A DNA stretch of 15,621 nt from Chloroflexota bacterium (GTDB lineage: Bacteria > Chloroflexota > Limnocylindria > Limnocylindrales > CSP1-4): positions 4,260 through 19,880 of the forward strand of contig JAJYGK010000146.1 in the NCBI GenBank assembly GCA_021790715.1, given 5' to 3'. Made by a program: the position numbers and the translations under genes. The notes beneath the pieces are model-generated. The model saw only the letters and a list, made by a program, of their open reading frames with translations. It searched no databases and was not told the origin of the DNA. Positions 6,230 to 12,137 of this stretch are shown one piece after another; the stretch's first letter is position 1, and every line of letters starts with the position of its first letter.

Positions 6230-6547
6230 ATGGCAGGCAGCAACGTCCCGGCGGCCGGCGGGCAGGTGCGCGCACCCTCGACGCCGACCCCGCCACCCGA
6301 TCGCACGGGGCCCCAGGGCTCCGGGGGCCCGGCGGGGTCCGCCCGCCGCGGGGTCCGCGACCGCGATGTCGTCCTGCTCGCCGCCCTCTGCGTGGTCGTG
6401 GTGCTGGGCCTGCAGCTGCTCGGGATCGTCTACCCGCCGTTCCAGGACGCGATCGGCCGTCCGCCGACGATGATCGTGGCCCTCGTGGTGGTCACGCTCG
6501 TGGTGCTCGGCCGGGCGCTCTGGGCGTCGATCCGCACCGGGCGGTGA
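6230..6547 (+). CDS. Small two-helix membrane protein, function unknown
   Basis: A 105-residue protein. The N-terminal 45 residues are disordered and rich in Gly, Pro, Ser and Thr; a basic R-R-G-V-R-D-R-D junction follows. Two membrane segments then appear at about 47-67 (V-V-L-L-A-A-L-C-V-V-V-V) and 78-98 (M-I-V-A-L-V-V-V-T-L-V-V-L), and the tail is W-A-S-I-R-T-G-R. The ATG at 6230 has a strong Shine-Dalgarno-like run GGGGGGAG (6220-6227) immediately upstream. It starts 25 bp after the epimerase stop and is probably co-transcribed with it. No family was recognised. Confidence 0.7.
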   Translation: MAGSNVPAAGGQVRAPSTPTPPPDRTGPQGSGGPAGSARRGVRDRDVVLLAALCVVVVLGLQLLGIVYPPFQDAIGRPPTMIVALVVVTLVVLGRALWASIRTGR

Positions 6548-6581
6548 TCCGCCCGCGGTTGCGGCCCCGCGCGACCGCCCG

Positions 6582-6587
6582 TACCAT
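6582..6587 (+). promoter_or_regulatory. Candidate -10 hexamer TACCAT of the dehydrogenase cluster
   Basis: TACCAT (TANNNT) lies between the small membrane gene and lpd and ends 7 nt before the GTG at 6595. Transcription would begin at about that GTG, which opens a short upstream frame rather than lpd itself. Confidence 0.45.
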
Positions 6588-6594
6588 CGCCGGC

Positions 6595-6660
6595 GTGACG
6601 TGCGTCCGCGACGAGCCGCGGCGTCCCGCGGCGTCCCCCCAGCCCAGAGGAGCGCGCTGA
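6595..6660 (+). CDS. Candidate 21-residue upstream ORF before lpd
   Basis: GTG at 6595 opens 21 codons ending in TGA at 6658-6660, 5 nt before the lpd GTG. The GTG sits 7 nt after TACCAT, where a leaderless start would be. The 3' end of the frame contains AGAGGAG (6646-6652), the probable ribosome binding site for lpd. The peptide is rich in Arg and Pro and has no run of branched-chain residues. It may be a leader peptide coupling translation into lpd, or just the lpd 5' leader with a chance frame. The analogous ORF before the E2 gene raises its plausibility. Confidence 0.35.
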   Translation: MTCVRDEPRRPAASPQPRGAR

Positions 6661-6665
6661 AGACC

Positions 6666-8102
6666 GTGGCTGCCGGTTCGTCCAACTCGTTCGACCTCGT
6701 CGTCCTCGGCGCCGGGACCGGCGGCTACTCGGCCGCGTTCCGGGCCGCGCAGATGGGCCTGCGCGTCGCGCTCGTCGACGAGGAGCCGATCGGCGGGACG
6801 TGCCTCCACTGGGGCTGCATCCCGACCAAGGCGATGCTCGAGTCGGCCGACCTGTACGCGCGCATCCGCGACGCGGCCACGTTCGGGCTGTCCGTCGGCG
6901 AGACCGGCGTCGACATGCCGGCGATCGCGAAGCGCCGCACGCAGGTCGTCGACCGCCTCACGAAGGGCCTCATGAGCCTGGTGAAGAAGAACCAGGTCAC
7001 CTGGGTCGCCGGGCACGGCGTGCTCGAGCGGGCCACGAAGATCCGCGTCGCCCTGAACGGCGAGGACGGGACGAAGGGGACGGGCGGCGAGCGCGTGCTC
7101 GACGCGACCGACGTGATCCTCGCCACCGGGAGCCGCGTGAAGAGCCTGCCCGGCCTCGTCCCCGACGGCACGCACATCGTCACGAGCGACGACGTCCTGC
7201 GCAGCGACGCCCTGCCGCACAGCATCATCGTGGTGGGCGCGGGCGCCGTGGGCGTCGAGTTCGCCTCGTTCTACCGCGACATGGGCGCCGAGGTGACGCT
7301 CCTCGAGTACCTGCCCTCGGTCGTGCCGCTCGAGGATGCCGAGATCGGCCAGGTGCTGGAGCGCGCCTTCAAGCGGCGCGGCATCGCCGTCATGACGAAC
7401 GCGCGCTTCGATCCCGCGTCCGTCACGGTCGAGGACGGCCAGGTCTGCGTGCGCGTCGGCCCCGAGGGGAAGGAGCCGAAGGAGCTGCGCGCCGACCAGC
7501 TGCTCGTCGCGACCGGGCGCGCCGCCAACGTCGAGGGAATCGGGCTCGAGCAGACCCGGGCCGCCGTCGAGCGGGGCGTCGTGCGGGTCGACGGGCACAT
7601 GCGGACCGCCGAGCCCCATCTCTACGCGATCGGCGATCTCGTCGGCGGGCTGCTCCTCGCGCACGTCGCGGCGCACGAGGGGATCACGGCCGTCGAGACG
7701 ATCTGCGGCCTCGACCCCCACCCCATCGACTACGCGATCATGCCGCGCGCGACCTACTGCCGGCCCCAGATCGCGACGATCGGGCGCTCCGAGCAGGAGT
7801 TGAAACGCGACGGCGTGCCCTACCGGGTGGGAAAGTTTCCCTGGACCGCGAACGGCAAGGCGATCATCGGCGGCGAGTACGACGGCTTCGTCAAGGTGCT
7901 CGCCCACGAGGAGACCGACCGCGTGCTGGGCGTCCACATGATCGGGCCGCACGTGACCGACCTGGTGGCCGAGGCGGCCGCCGGCATGCTGCTCGAGACG
8001 ACGGCCTGGGAGCTCGGCGCCGCCGTCCATCCCCATCCCACGCTCTCCGAGGCGATCGGCGAAGCCGCCATGGCGGTCGCCGGACGATCGATCAACTTCT
8101 AG
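6666..8102 (+). CDS. lpd: Dihydrolipoyl dehydrogenase (E3)
   Basis: A 478-residue FAD flavoprotein that reoxidises the dihydrolipoyl group of E2 and passes electrons to NAD+. The FAD-binding G-A-G-T-G-G is at 15-20. The redox-active disulfide Cys46/Cys51 is in G-G-T-C-L-H-W-G-C-I-P-T-K, the NAD-binding G-A-G-A-V-G-V-E-F lies near 190-198, and the second FAD motif A-I-G-D is near 320. The C-terminal catalytic pair is His457 and Glu462 in H-P-T-L-S-E. Length is normal for the family. The GTG at 6666 is preferred; AGGAG lies 13 nt upstream, which is long, and an in-frame CTG at 6657 overlapping the upstream TGA is better spaced. A start at GTG 6600 would add an Arg-rich, non-conserved-looking extension. 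As the first enzyme gene of the cluster, it probably serves this complex directly. Confidence 0.95.
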   Translation: MAAGSSNSFDLVVLGAGTGGYSAAFRAAQMGLRVALVDEEPIGGTCLHWGCIPTKAMLESADLYARIRDAATFGLSVGETGVDMPAIAKRRTQVVDRLTKGLMSLVKKNQVTWVAGHGVLERATKIRVALNGEDGTKGTGGERVLDATDVILATGSRVKSLPGLVPDGTHIVTSDDVLRSDALPHSIIVVGAGAVGVEFASFYRDMGAEVTLLEYLPSVVPLEDAEIGQVLERAFKRRGIAVMTNARFDPASVTVEDGQVCVRVGPEGKEPKELRADQLLVATGRAANVEGIGLEQTRAAVERGVVRVDGHMRTAEPHLYAIGDLVGGLLLAHVAAHEGITAVETICGLDPHPIDYAIMPRATYCRPQIATIGRSEQELKRDGVPYRVGKFPWTANGKAIIGGEYDGFVKVLAHEETDRVLGVHMIGPHVTDLVAEAAAGMLLETTAWELGAAVHPHPTLSEAIGEAAMAVAGRSINF

Positions 8103-8123
8103 CTCCTTCCGGGGCTTCCGACA

Positions 8124-8130
8124 GGGAGGA
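8124..8130 (+). promoter_or_regulatory. Shine-Dalgarno GGGAGGA for E1 alpha
   Basis: GGGAGGA lies 5 nt before the GTG at 8136, in the 33-bp gap after lpd. It fixes the E1 alpha start and shows that genes inside the cluster use leadered initiation. Confidence 0.7.
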
Positions 8131-8135
8131 CCGCG

Positions 8136-9218
8136 GTGGCCGAGGCGTCGATCAGGGTCAGCGATCTGGCCGCCGCGCACGGCCTTCGCGACGAGGATCT
8201 CCTGCGCATGTACCGCCTGGTCGCGCTCGCGCGCGCGATCGACGAGCGCATGTGGGTGCTCAACCGGGCCGGGAAGGCCGCCTTCGTCATCAGCGGGCAG
8301 GGGCACGAGGGGGCGCAGGTCGGGATCGTCTCGTCGCTGCGCCCGGGGCGCGACTGGCTCGTGCCGTACTACCGCTCGATCGCCGGGGTGCTCACCTTCG
8401 GCATGACGCCGCGCGACATCCTGATGGCGCAGTTCGCCCGGGCCGCCGATCCATCATCCGGGGGTCGACAGATGCCCGGCCACTACGGGTCGGCGGAGCA
8501 CAACATCCTGACGACCAGCTCGCCGGTGGCGACCCAGCTGCTGCACGCCGTCGGCATCGCGCTGGCGGCGAAGACGCTCGGGAGGGACCAGGTCGCGCTG
8601 ACCGAGCTCGGCGAGGGCTCCAGCAACCAGGGCGACTTCCACGAGGGGCTGAACTTCGCCGGTGTCCACCGCCTGCCGGTCGTGTTCGTCGTCGAGAACA
8701 ATGGCTACGCGATCAGCGTGCCGATGTCGCTCCAGAGCCCCATCCCCGATCTCGCCGACCGTGCCGCCGCGTACGGGTTCCCGGGCGTCGTCGTGGACGG
8801 GAGCGACGTGCTCGCCTGCTACCGCGCCGGGCGCGAGGCGCTCGAGCGGGCGCGGCGCGGTGAGGGCCCGACCCTGATCGAGGCCAAGGTGACGCGCCTG
8901 ACGGCGCATTCCTCCGACGACCAGCAGACGAAGTACCGCTCGGCCGAGGAACTGCAGGCGGAGCGCGAGCGCGACCCGCTGCCCAGGTTCCGGCGCCAGC
9001 TCCGGGACGCCGGCGTGCTCGACGAGCCGCGCGAGGCGGAGATCGCCGCCGACGTGAAGGCGGCGGTCGACGACGCGACCGACTGGGCGGAATCGCAGCC
9101 GGAGCCCGATCCGGCCACCGCCTACCGTCACGTCTTCGCGGAGCCCGATCCCGCGATCGGCCCGGAGGCGGCGGGCGGTGCGGGCGTCCGCGCCGCGACG
9201 CCGGCGGAGGGCGTGTGA
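8136..9218 (+). CDS. bkdA1: 2-oxoacid dehydrogenase E1 alpha subunit (branched-chain type)
   Basis: A 360-residue thiamine-diphosphate subunit that, with E1 beta, decarboxylates a 2-oxoacid and acylates the lipoyl group of E2. The cofactor motif runs from G-E-G at 159-161 through S-S-N-Q-G-D-F-H-E-G to N-N at 188-189, followed by Y-A-I-S-V-P. The family consensus is G-D-G, so the metal-binding Asp position is Glu here. Sequence blocks such as S-G-Q-G-H-E-G-A-Q, P-G-H-Y-G-S and L-T-A-H-S-S-D-D resemble the Bacillus branched-chain enzyme (BfmBAA) more than pyruvate dehydrogenase. Pyruvate or acetoin as substrate cannot be excluded. The start has a good Shine-Dalgarno. The last 25 residues are an Ala/Gly/Pro-rich tail. 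The stop TGA overlaps the E1 beta ATG by one base. Confidence 0.92.
   Translation: MAEASIRVSDLAAAHGLRDEDLLRMYRLVALARAIDERMWVLNRAGKAAFVISGQGHEGAQVGIVSSLRPGRDWLVPYYRSIAGVLTFGMTPRDILMAQFARAADPSSGGRQMPGHYGSAEHNILTTSSPVATQLLHAVGIALAAKTLGRDQVALTELGEGSSNQGDFHEGLNFAGVHRLPVVFVVENNGYAISVPMSLQSPIPDLADRAAAYGFPGVVVDGSDVLACYRAGREALERARRGEGPTLIEAKVTRLTAHSSDDQQTKYRSAEELQAERERDPLPRFRRQLRDAGVLDEPREAEIAADVKAAVDDATDWAESQPEPDPATAYRHVFAEPDPAIGPEAAGGAGVRAATPAEGV
9206..9210 (+). promoter_or_regulatory. Shine-Dalgarno GGAGG for E1 beta
   Basis: GGAGG sits 7 nt before the ATG at 9218, inside the last codons of E1 alpha. It favours ATG 9218 over the adjacent in-frame GTG at 9215. Confidence 0.6.
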
Positions 9219-10201
9219 TGGCCGTCCGGACGTTCCTGGAGGCGATCCGCGGCGCGCTCGCGAGCGAGATGCGGCTCGACCAGTGCATGGTCGTGCTCGG
9301 CGAGGACGTCGGCGTGAAGGGCGGCGTCTTCCTGGTCACGGACGGGCTCTTCGCCGAGTTCGGCCCGGAGCGCGTCATCGACACGCCGCTCACGGAGTCG
9401 ATGATCGTCGGCGCCTCCATCGGCGCCGCGGTCAACGGCCTCCACCCGGTCCCCGAGATCCAGTTCGCCGACTTCATCATGCCGGCCTTCAACCAGATCG
9501 TGAGCGAGGCGGCCCGCATCCGCTACCGCTCGAACGGCACGTTCGGCTGCCAGATCACGATCCGCGCCCCGTACGGCGGCGGCGTCCACGGCGCCCTCTA
9601 CCACAGCCAGTCCATCGAGGCCTTCTTCACGCACGTGCCCGGCCTCAAGGTCGTGGTGCCGTCCACCCCGTACGACGCGGCCGGGCTCCTGCGCAGCGCG
9701 ATCCGGGACCCGGACCCGGTGCTCTTCCTGGAGCACAAGAAGCTGTACCGGTCCGTGCGCGGCGAGGTGCCCGCCGGCGACTACACGGTGCCGCTGGGGC
9801 AGGCGCAGGTGACGCGGTCGGGGACGCAGATCACCGTGATCGCGTACGGGCTCATGGCCCACCACGCGCTCGAGGCGGCCGAGGCGGTCGCCGCCGACGG
9901 GATCAGCGTCGAGGTGATCGACCTGCGCACGCTGCGCCCGCTCGACCTGGACACCGTCCTCTCGAGCGTCCGCCGCACGGGCAAGTGCGTCGTCGTGTAC
10001 GAGGACAACAAGTTCGGCGGCTACGGGGCGGAGCTCTCGGCCTCGATCAGCGAGCAGGCCTTCGACTTCCTGGACGGCCCGATCCTCCGGGTGGCGGGGC
10101 CGGACGTTCCCGCGGTGCCGTACGCCCACGTGCTCGAGGACTGGTTCATGGTCGACCCGGGTGCGATCGCGGCGGCGATCCGCCGGCTGGCGGCGTACTG
10201 A
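9218..10201 (+). CDS. bkdA2: 2-oxoacid dehydrogenase E1 beta subunit (branched-chain type)
   Basis: A 327-residue subunit that pairs with E1 alpha to form the heterotetrameric thiamine-dependent decarboxylase. Transketolase-like pyrimidine-domain signatures are visible: G-E-D-V-G-V-K-G-G-V-F near residues 28-38, D-T-P-L-T-E near 53-58, and R-A-P-Y-G-G-G-V-H-G near 116-125 followed by H-S-Q-S-I-E-A-F-F. The C-terminal transketolase domain has V-I-D-L-R-T-L-R-P-L-D near 234-244 and V-V-Y-E-D-N. The H-G-A-L-Y-H-S-Q-S block is typical of branched-chain type E1 beta. The start overlaps the E1 alpha stop (TGATG), implying translational coupling and equal subunit production. The family's usual length is matched. 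Confidence 0.93.
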   Translation: MAVRTFLEAIRGALASEMRLDQCMVVLGEDVGVKGGVFLVTDGLFAEFGPERVIDTPLTESMIVGASIGAAVNGLHPVPEIQFADFIMPAFNQIVSEAARIRYRSNGTFGCQITIRAPYGGGVHGALYHSQSIEAFFTHVPGLKVVVPSTPYDAAGLLRSAIRDPDPVLFLEHKKLYRSVRGEVPAGDYTVPLGQAQVTRSGTQITVIAYGLMAHHALEAAEAVAADGISVEVIDLRTLRPLDLDTVLSSVRRTGKCVVVYEDNKFGGYGAELSASISEQAFDFLDGPILRVAGPDVPAVPYAHVLEDWFMVDPGAIAAAIRRLAAY

Positions 10202-10290
10202 GCGCCCGGCGCGCCCGCTCGCGGACGCTTCGCCCGGTGCTCCGCCGCCCGTCGCGCGCCACGTTGTCGCAGATCGGCGACACTACGCGC
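10202..10290 (+). other. Intergenic region upstream of E2 with candidate promoter
   Basis: The gap between E1 beta and E2 is 153 bp, unusually wide for this otherwise tight cluster. It carries an 18-bp dyad (10265-10282), a GACACT hexamer (10279-10284) and the candidate upstream ORF (10291-10350). E2 therefore may have an additional promoter of its own. Confidence 0.4.
10265..10282. promoter_or_regulatory. 18-bp dyad overlapping the candidate E2 -10 element
   Basis: TGTCGC (10265-10270) and GCGACA (10277-10282) are perfect inverted 6-bp arms around AGATCG. The right arm overlaps the GACACT hexamer at 10279-10284, so a repressor bound here would block the promoter. No regulator gene is in view, and an RNA hairpin is an alternative. 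Confidence 0.35.
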
Positions 10291-10350
10291 GTGCGAAGGA
10301 TGCAGCCCGGCGCGGACGCCACGCGTGCGCGCGGTTCCTCGGAGGGGTGA
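10291..10350 (+). CDS. Candidate 19-residue upstream ORF before E2
   Basis: GTG at 10291 opens 19 codons ending in TGA at 10348-10350, only 4 nt before the E2 GTG. The GTG is 6 nt after GACACT. The last codons contain GGAGGGG (10341-10347), the Shine-Dalgarno of the E2 gene. The peptide is Arg/Ala/Gly-rich, without similarity to the lpd leader frame and without branched-chain codon runs. It may couple E2 translation to upstream initiation, or be a chance frame. Confidence 0.35.
   Translation: MRRMQPGADATRARGSSEG
10341..10347 (+). promoter_or_regulatory. Shine-Dalgarno GGAGGGG for E2
   Basis: GGAGGGG lies 7 nt before the GTG at 10355 and fixes the E2 start. With this start the protein begins V-P-R-V-T-M-P-Q-L-G, as expected for an N-terminal lipoyl domain. 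Confidence 0.7.
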
Positions 10351-10354
10351 GCAC

Positions 10355-11845
10355 GTGCCCAGGGTGACGATGCCGCAGCTCGGCGAGAGCGTGGCAGAAG
10401 GGACGATCGGCCGCTGGCTCAAGCAGATCGGCGACCACGTGACGAAGTACGAGCCCATCGTCGAGGTGATCACCGACAAGGTGAACGCAGAGGTGCCGTC
10501 GCCGTTCGAGGGCGTCCTCTCGGAGATCCTCGTCGAGGAGGGGGCCACCGTCCCGAACGGCGCCGAGATCGCCGTCATCGAGGAGGGCGGCGCGGAGCCT
10601 GCGCAGGCGGCATCGCCGAAGGCGGCCTCCGCGCCTGTCGCCGCGGCCGAGACCAGGCCGGGTCCGGTCGAGACGAAACCCGTCGCGGTCGAGACGGGCC
10701 CCGCCGGGTCGGACGAGCAGTCCACGGCCGGACCCCGGAACGCCGCCGCCGCCGCTCCGTCCGCCGGTGCCACGGCCGCGGTCGTGCAGGAGGCGCCGGG
10801 CGGGGCGCGCGAGGAGTACCGCGGTCCCGTCACGCCGGCCGTGCGCCGGCTGGCGCGCGAGAACGACGTCGACCTGGCGCAGGTGCGCGGGACCGGCCAC
10901 GGCGGCCGGGTGACGCGTGACGACATCATGGCGTTCATCGAGGCGCGTGCCCGGGGCGCGGCCCCCGCCGCGCCGGTCCCGGCGCCGCCGGCTCCGGCCG
11001 TCTCGGCGCCGCCGGCCATGGCCGCCCCGTCGGCCTCGACCCCGCCTGCCCCGGCAGCTCTGCCGACGGCCCCGTTCGCGACGGATGCGGGCGGGTTTGC
11101 CGCGCCGGTCCCGACGGCTCCGGCGCCGCAGCTCGCTGAGGGCGACGAGCTGAAGCCGATGACCCAGATGCGGAAGGGCATCGCCGCGCAGATGACGCGG
11201 GCGGCATCCGTTCCGCTCGCCTACCTGACGCTCGAGGTCGACATGTCGGGCGCGGTGGCCCTCCGCGAGCGGGTCAGGCACGAGTACGAGGCGCGCGAGG
11301 GGATCGGCCTGTCGTACGTCGCGATCGTCACCAAGGCGGTCGTGGAGGCCCTCCGCCGGCACCCGGACCTGAACGGCCACTGGTCGGACCAGGGCCTGAT
11401 CCGCCGGGCGCGCGTCAACGTGGGGATCGCCGTCGCCGTCGACGACGGGCTGATCGTTCCCGTCATCCACGACGCGGACCGGCTCAGCGTCAGTGGGCTG
11501 AACCACGCCGTCGTCGACCTGGCCTCCCGTGCCCGCTCCAACCGGCTCCGCCTGGAGGATCTCCAGGGCGGGACGTTCACGGTCGACAACACCGGCTGGT
11601 TCGGGTCGATCGTCAGCGCCCCCATCGTGAACACGCCCGAGATCGCCATCCTCACCATGGAGGCGATCCAGCGGCGGCCCGTCGTCGTCGGCACACCGGC
11701 TGGCGAGGCGATCGCCATCCGTCCGATGATGTACATCTGCTCCGCGTTCGACCATCGGGCCACCGACGGAGCGCAGATGGGCCGCTTCATGCAGGACGTC
11801 AAGGCCTGGCTCGAGGCCGTCGACGAGAGGACTGCCATCTGGTGA
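10355..11845 (+). CDS. bkdB: 2-oxoacid dehydrogenase E2 (dihydrolipoyl acyltransferase, branched-chain type)
   Basis: A 496-residue core subunit that accepts the acyl group on lipoate and transfers it to CoA. The single N-terminal lipoyl domain (about 2-77) has the lipoylated Lys42 in I-T-D-K-V-N-A-E. An Ala/Pro-rich linker follows. The peripheral-subunit-binding domain at about 159-197 (V-T-P-A-V-R-R-L-A-R-E-N through G-R-V-T-R-D-D-I) docks E1 or E3, and a second Ala/Pro linker runs to about 262. The catalytic domain ends with D-H-R-A-T-D-G, where His467 and Asp471 are the catalytic pair of the H-x3-D-G motif. G-W-F-G-S near 413 is also typical. The V instead of D-K-V-N-A-E-type surroundings agrees with branched-chain E2s. 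A 153-bp gap separates it from E1 beta, and lipA, encoding the enzyme that completes its cofactor, follows after 292 bp. Confidence 0.94.
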   Translation: MPRVTMPQLGESVAEGTIGRWLKQIGDHVTKYEPIVEVITDKVNAEVPSPFEGVLSEILVEEGATVPNGAEIAVIEEGGAEPAQAASPKAASAPVAAAETRPGPVETKPVAVETGPAGSDEQSTAGPRNAAAAAPSAGATAAVVQEAPGGAREEYRGPVTPAVRRLARENDVDLAQVRGTGHGGRVTRDDIMAFIEARARGAAPAAPVPAPPAPAVSAPPAMAAPSASTPPAPAALPTAPFATDAGGFAAPVPTAPAPQLAEGDELKPMTQMRKGIAAQMTRAASVPLAYLTLEVDMSGAVALRERVRHEYEAREGIGLSYVAIVTKAVVEALRRHPDLNGHWSDQGLIRRARVNVGIAVAVDDGLIVPVIHDADRLSVSGLNHAVVDLASRARSNRLRLEDLQGGTFTVDNTGWFGSIVSAPIVNTPEIAILTMEAIQRRPVVVGTPAGEAIAIRPMMYICSAFDHRATDGAQMGRFMQDVKAWLEAVDERTAIW

Positions 11846-12137
11846 CGGGCCCCGGAAGGGGAGAGGCGCGGGCTCGCCCGGCCGCGCGAGGGGCGGGCGC
11901 CACGCAGATCTCGTACACGGAATCCGGGTAAGCCACGGGTCGATCCGCCTGCTGTGCGACGACAGCACGCCCAGGGGGTACAGCGCGATTACGTGATGCT
12001 GTGCGCGCCGCCGGCGATCGCGGCGCGGGTGTACCGGCTGGCGCCGGGGTGCCGCTGATCCGGGGGCGCATCGGCAGGGCGCCGCTCCGGGGCATCGTCC
12101 GGCGCGGCCGCGACGCCCGCAGGGCTAGACTGGACCC
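11846..12137. other. Intergenic region between E2 and lipA, no supportable gene
   Basis: This 292-bp stretch holds no convincing gene. Just after the E2 stop, CCCC-GGAA-GGGG (about 11853-11864) and neighbouring G/C-rich palindromes could form a small hairpin, but no U-tract follows. A 20-codon frame (ATG 11996, TGA 12056-12058) has no ribosome binding site or recognisable similarity. The last 12 bases hold the lipA promoter element. Confidence 0.5.
12126..12131 (+). promoter_or_regulatory. Candidate -10 hexamer TAGACT for lipA (leaderless)
   Basis: TAGACT ends 6 nt before the lipA GTG at 12138, separated by GGACCC. It is one of the clearest TANNNT matches in the window and implies that lipA is transcribed separately from the E2 gene, without a leader. 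Confidence 0.5.

Noticed and set aside
1779..6296. A 1505-residue open frame on the minus strand opposite ppc and the epimerase gene
   Set aside because: It is the shadow of strongly biased GC-rich codons on the plus strand. It is Arg/Gly/Ala-rich without domains, while the plus frames carry full PEPC and YjeF_N signatures.
6600..6665. lpd starting at GTG 6600 with a 22-residue N-terminal extension
   Set aside because: The extension is Arg/Pro-rich and unlike lpd N-termini. The leaderless-position GTG is at 6595 in another frame, and a Shine-Dalgarno lies inside the extension.
6595..10350. Classical branched-chain amino-acid attenuation by the two upstream ORFs
   Set aside because: Neither peptide has runs of Leu, Ile or Val codons, and no alternative terminator/antiterminator hairpins with a U-tract were seen.
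11853..11880. Intrinsic terminator after E2
   Set aside because: Only a 4-bp CCCC/GGGG stem plus weak palindromes with no U-tract; not enough to call.
11996..12058. A 20-codon gene or a fragment of lipB between E2 and lipA
   Set aside because: No ribosome binding site, no LipB motif and too short to support. It is noted only in the intergenic entry.
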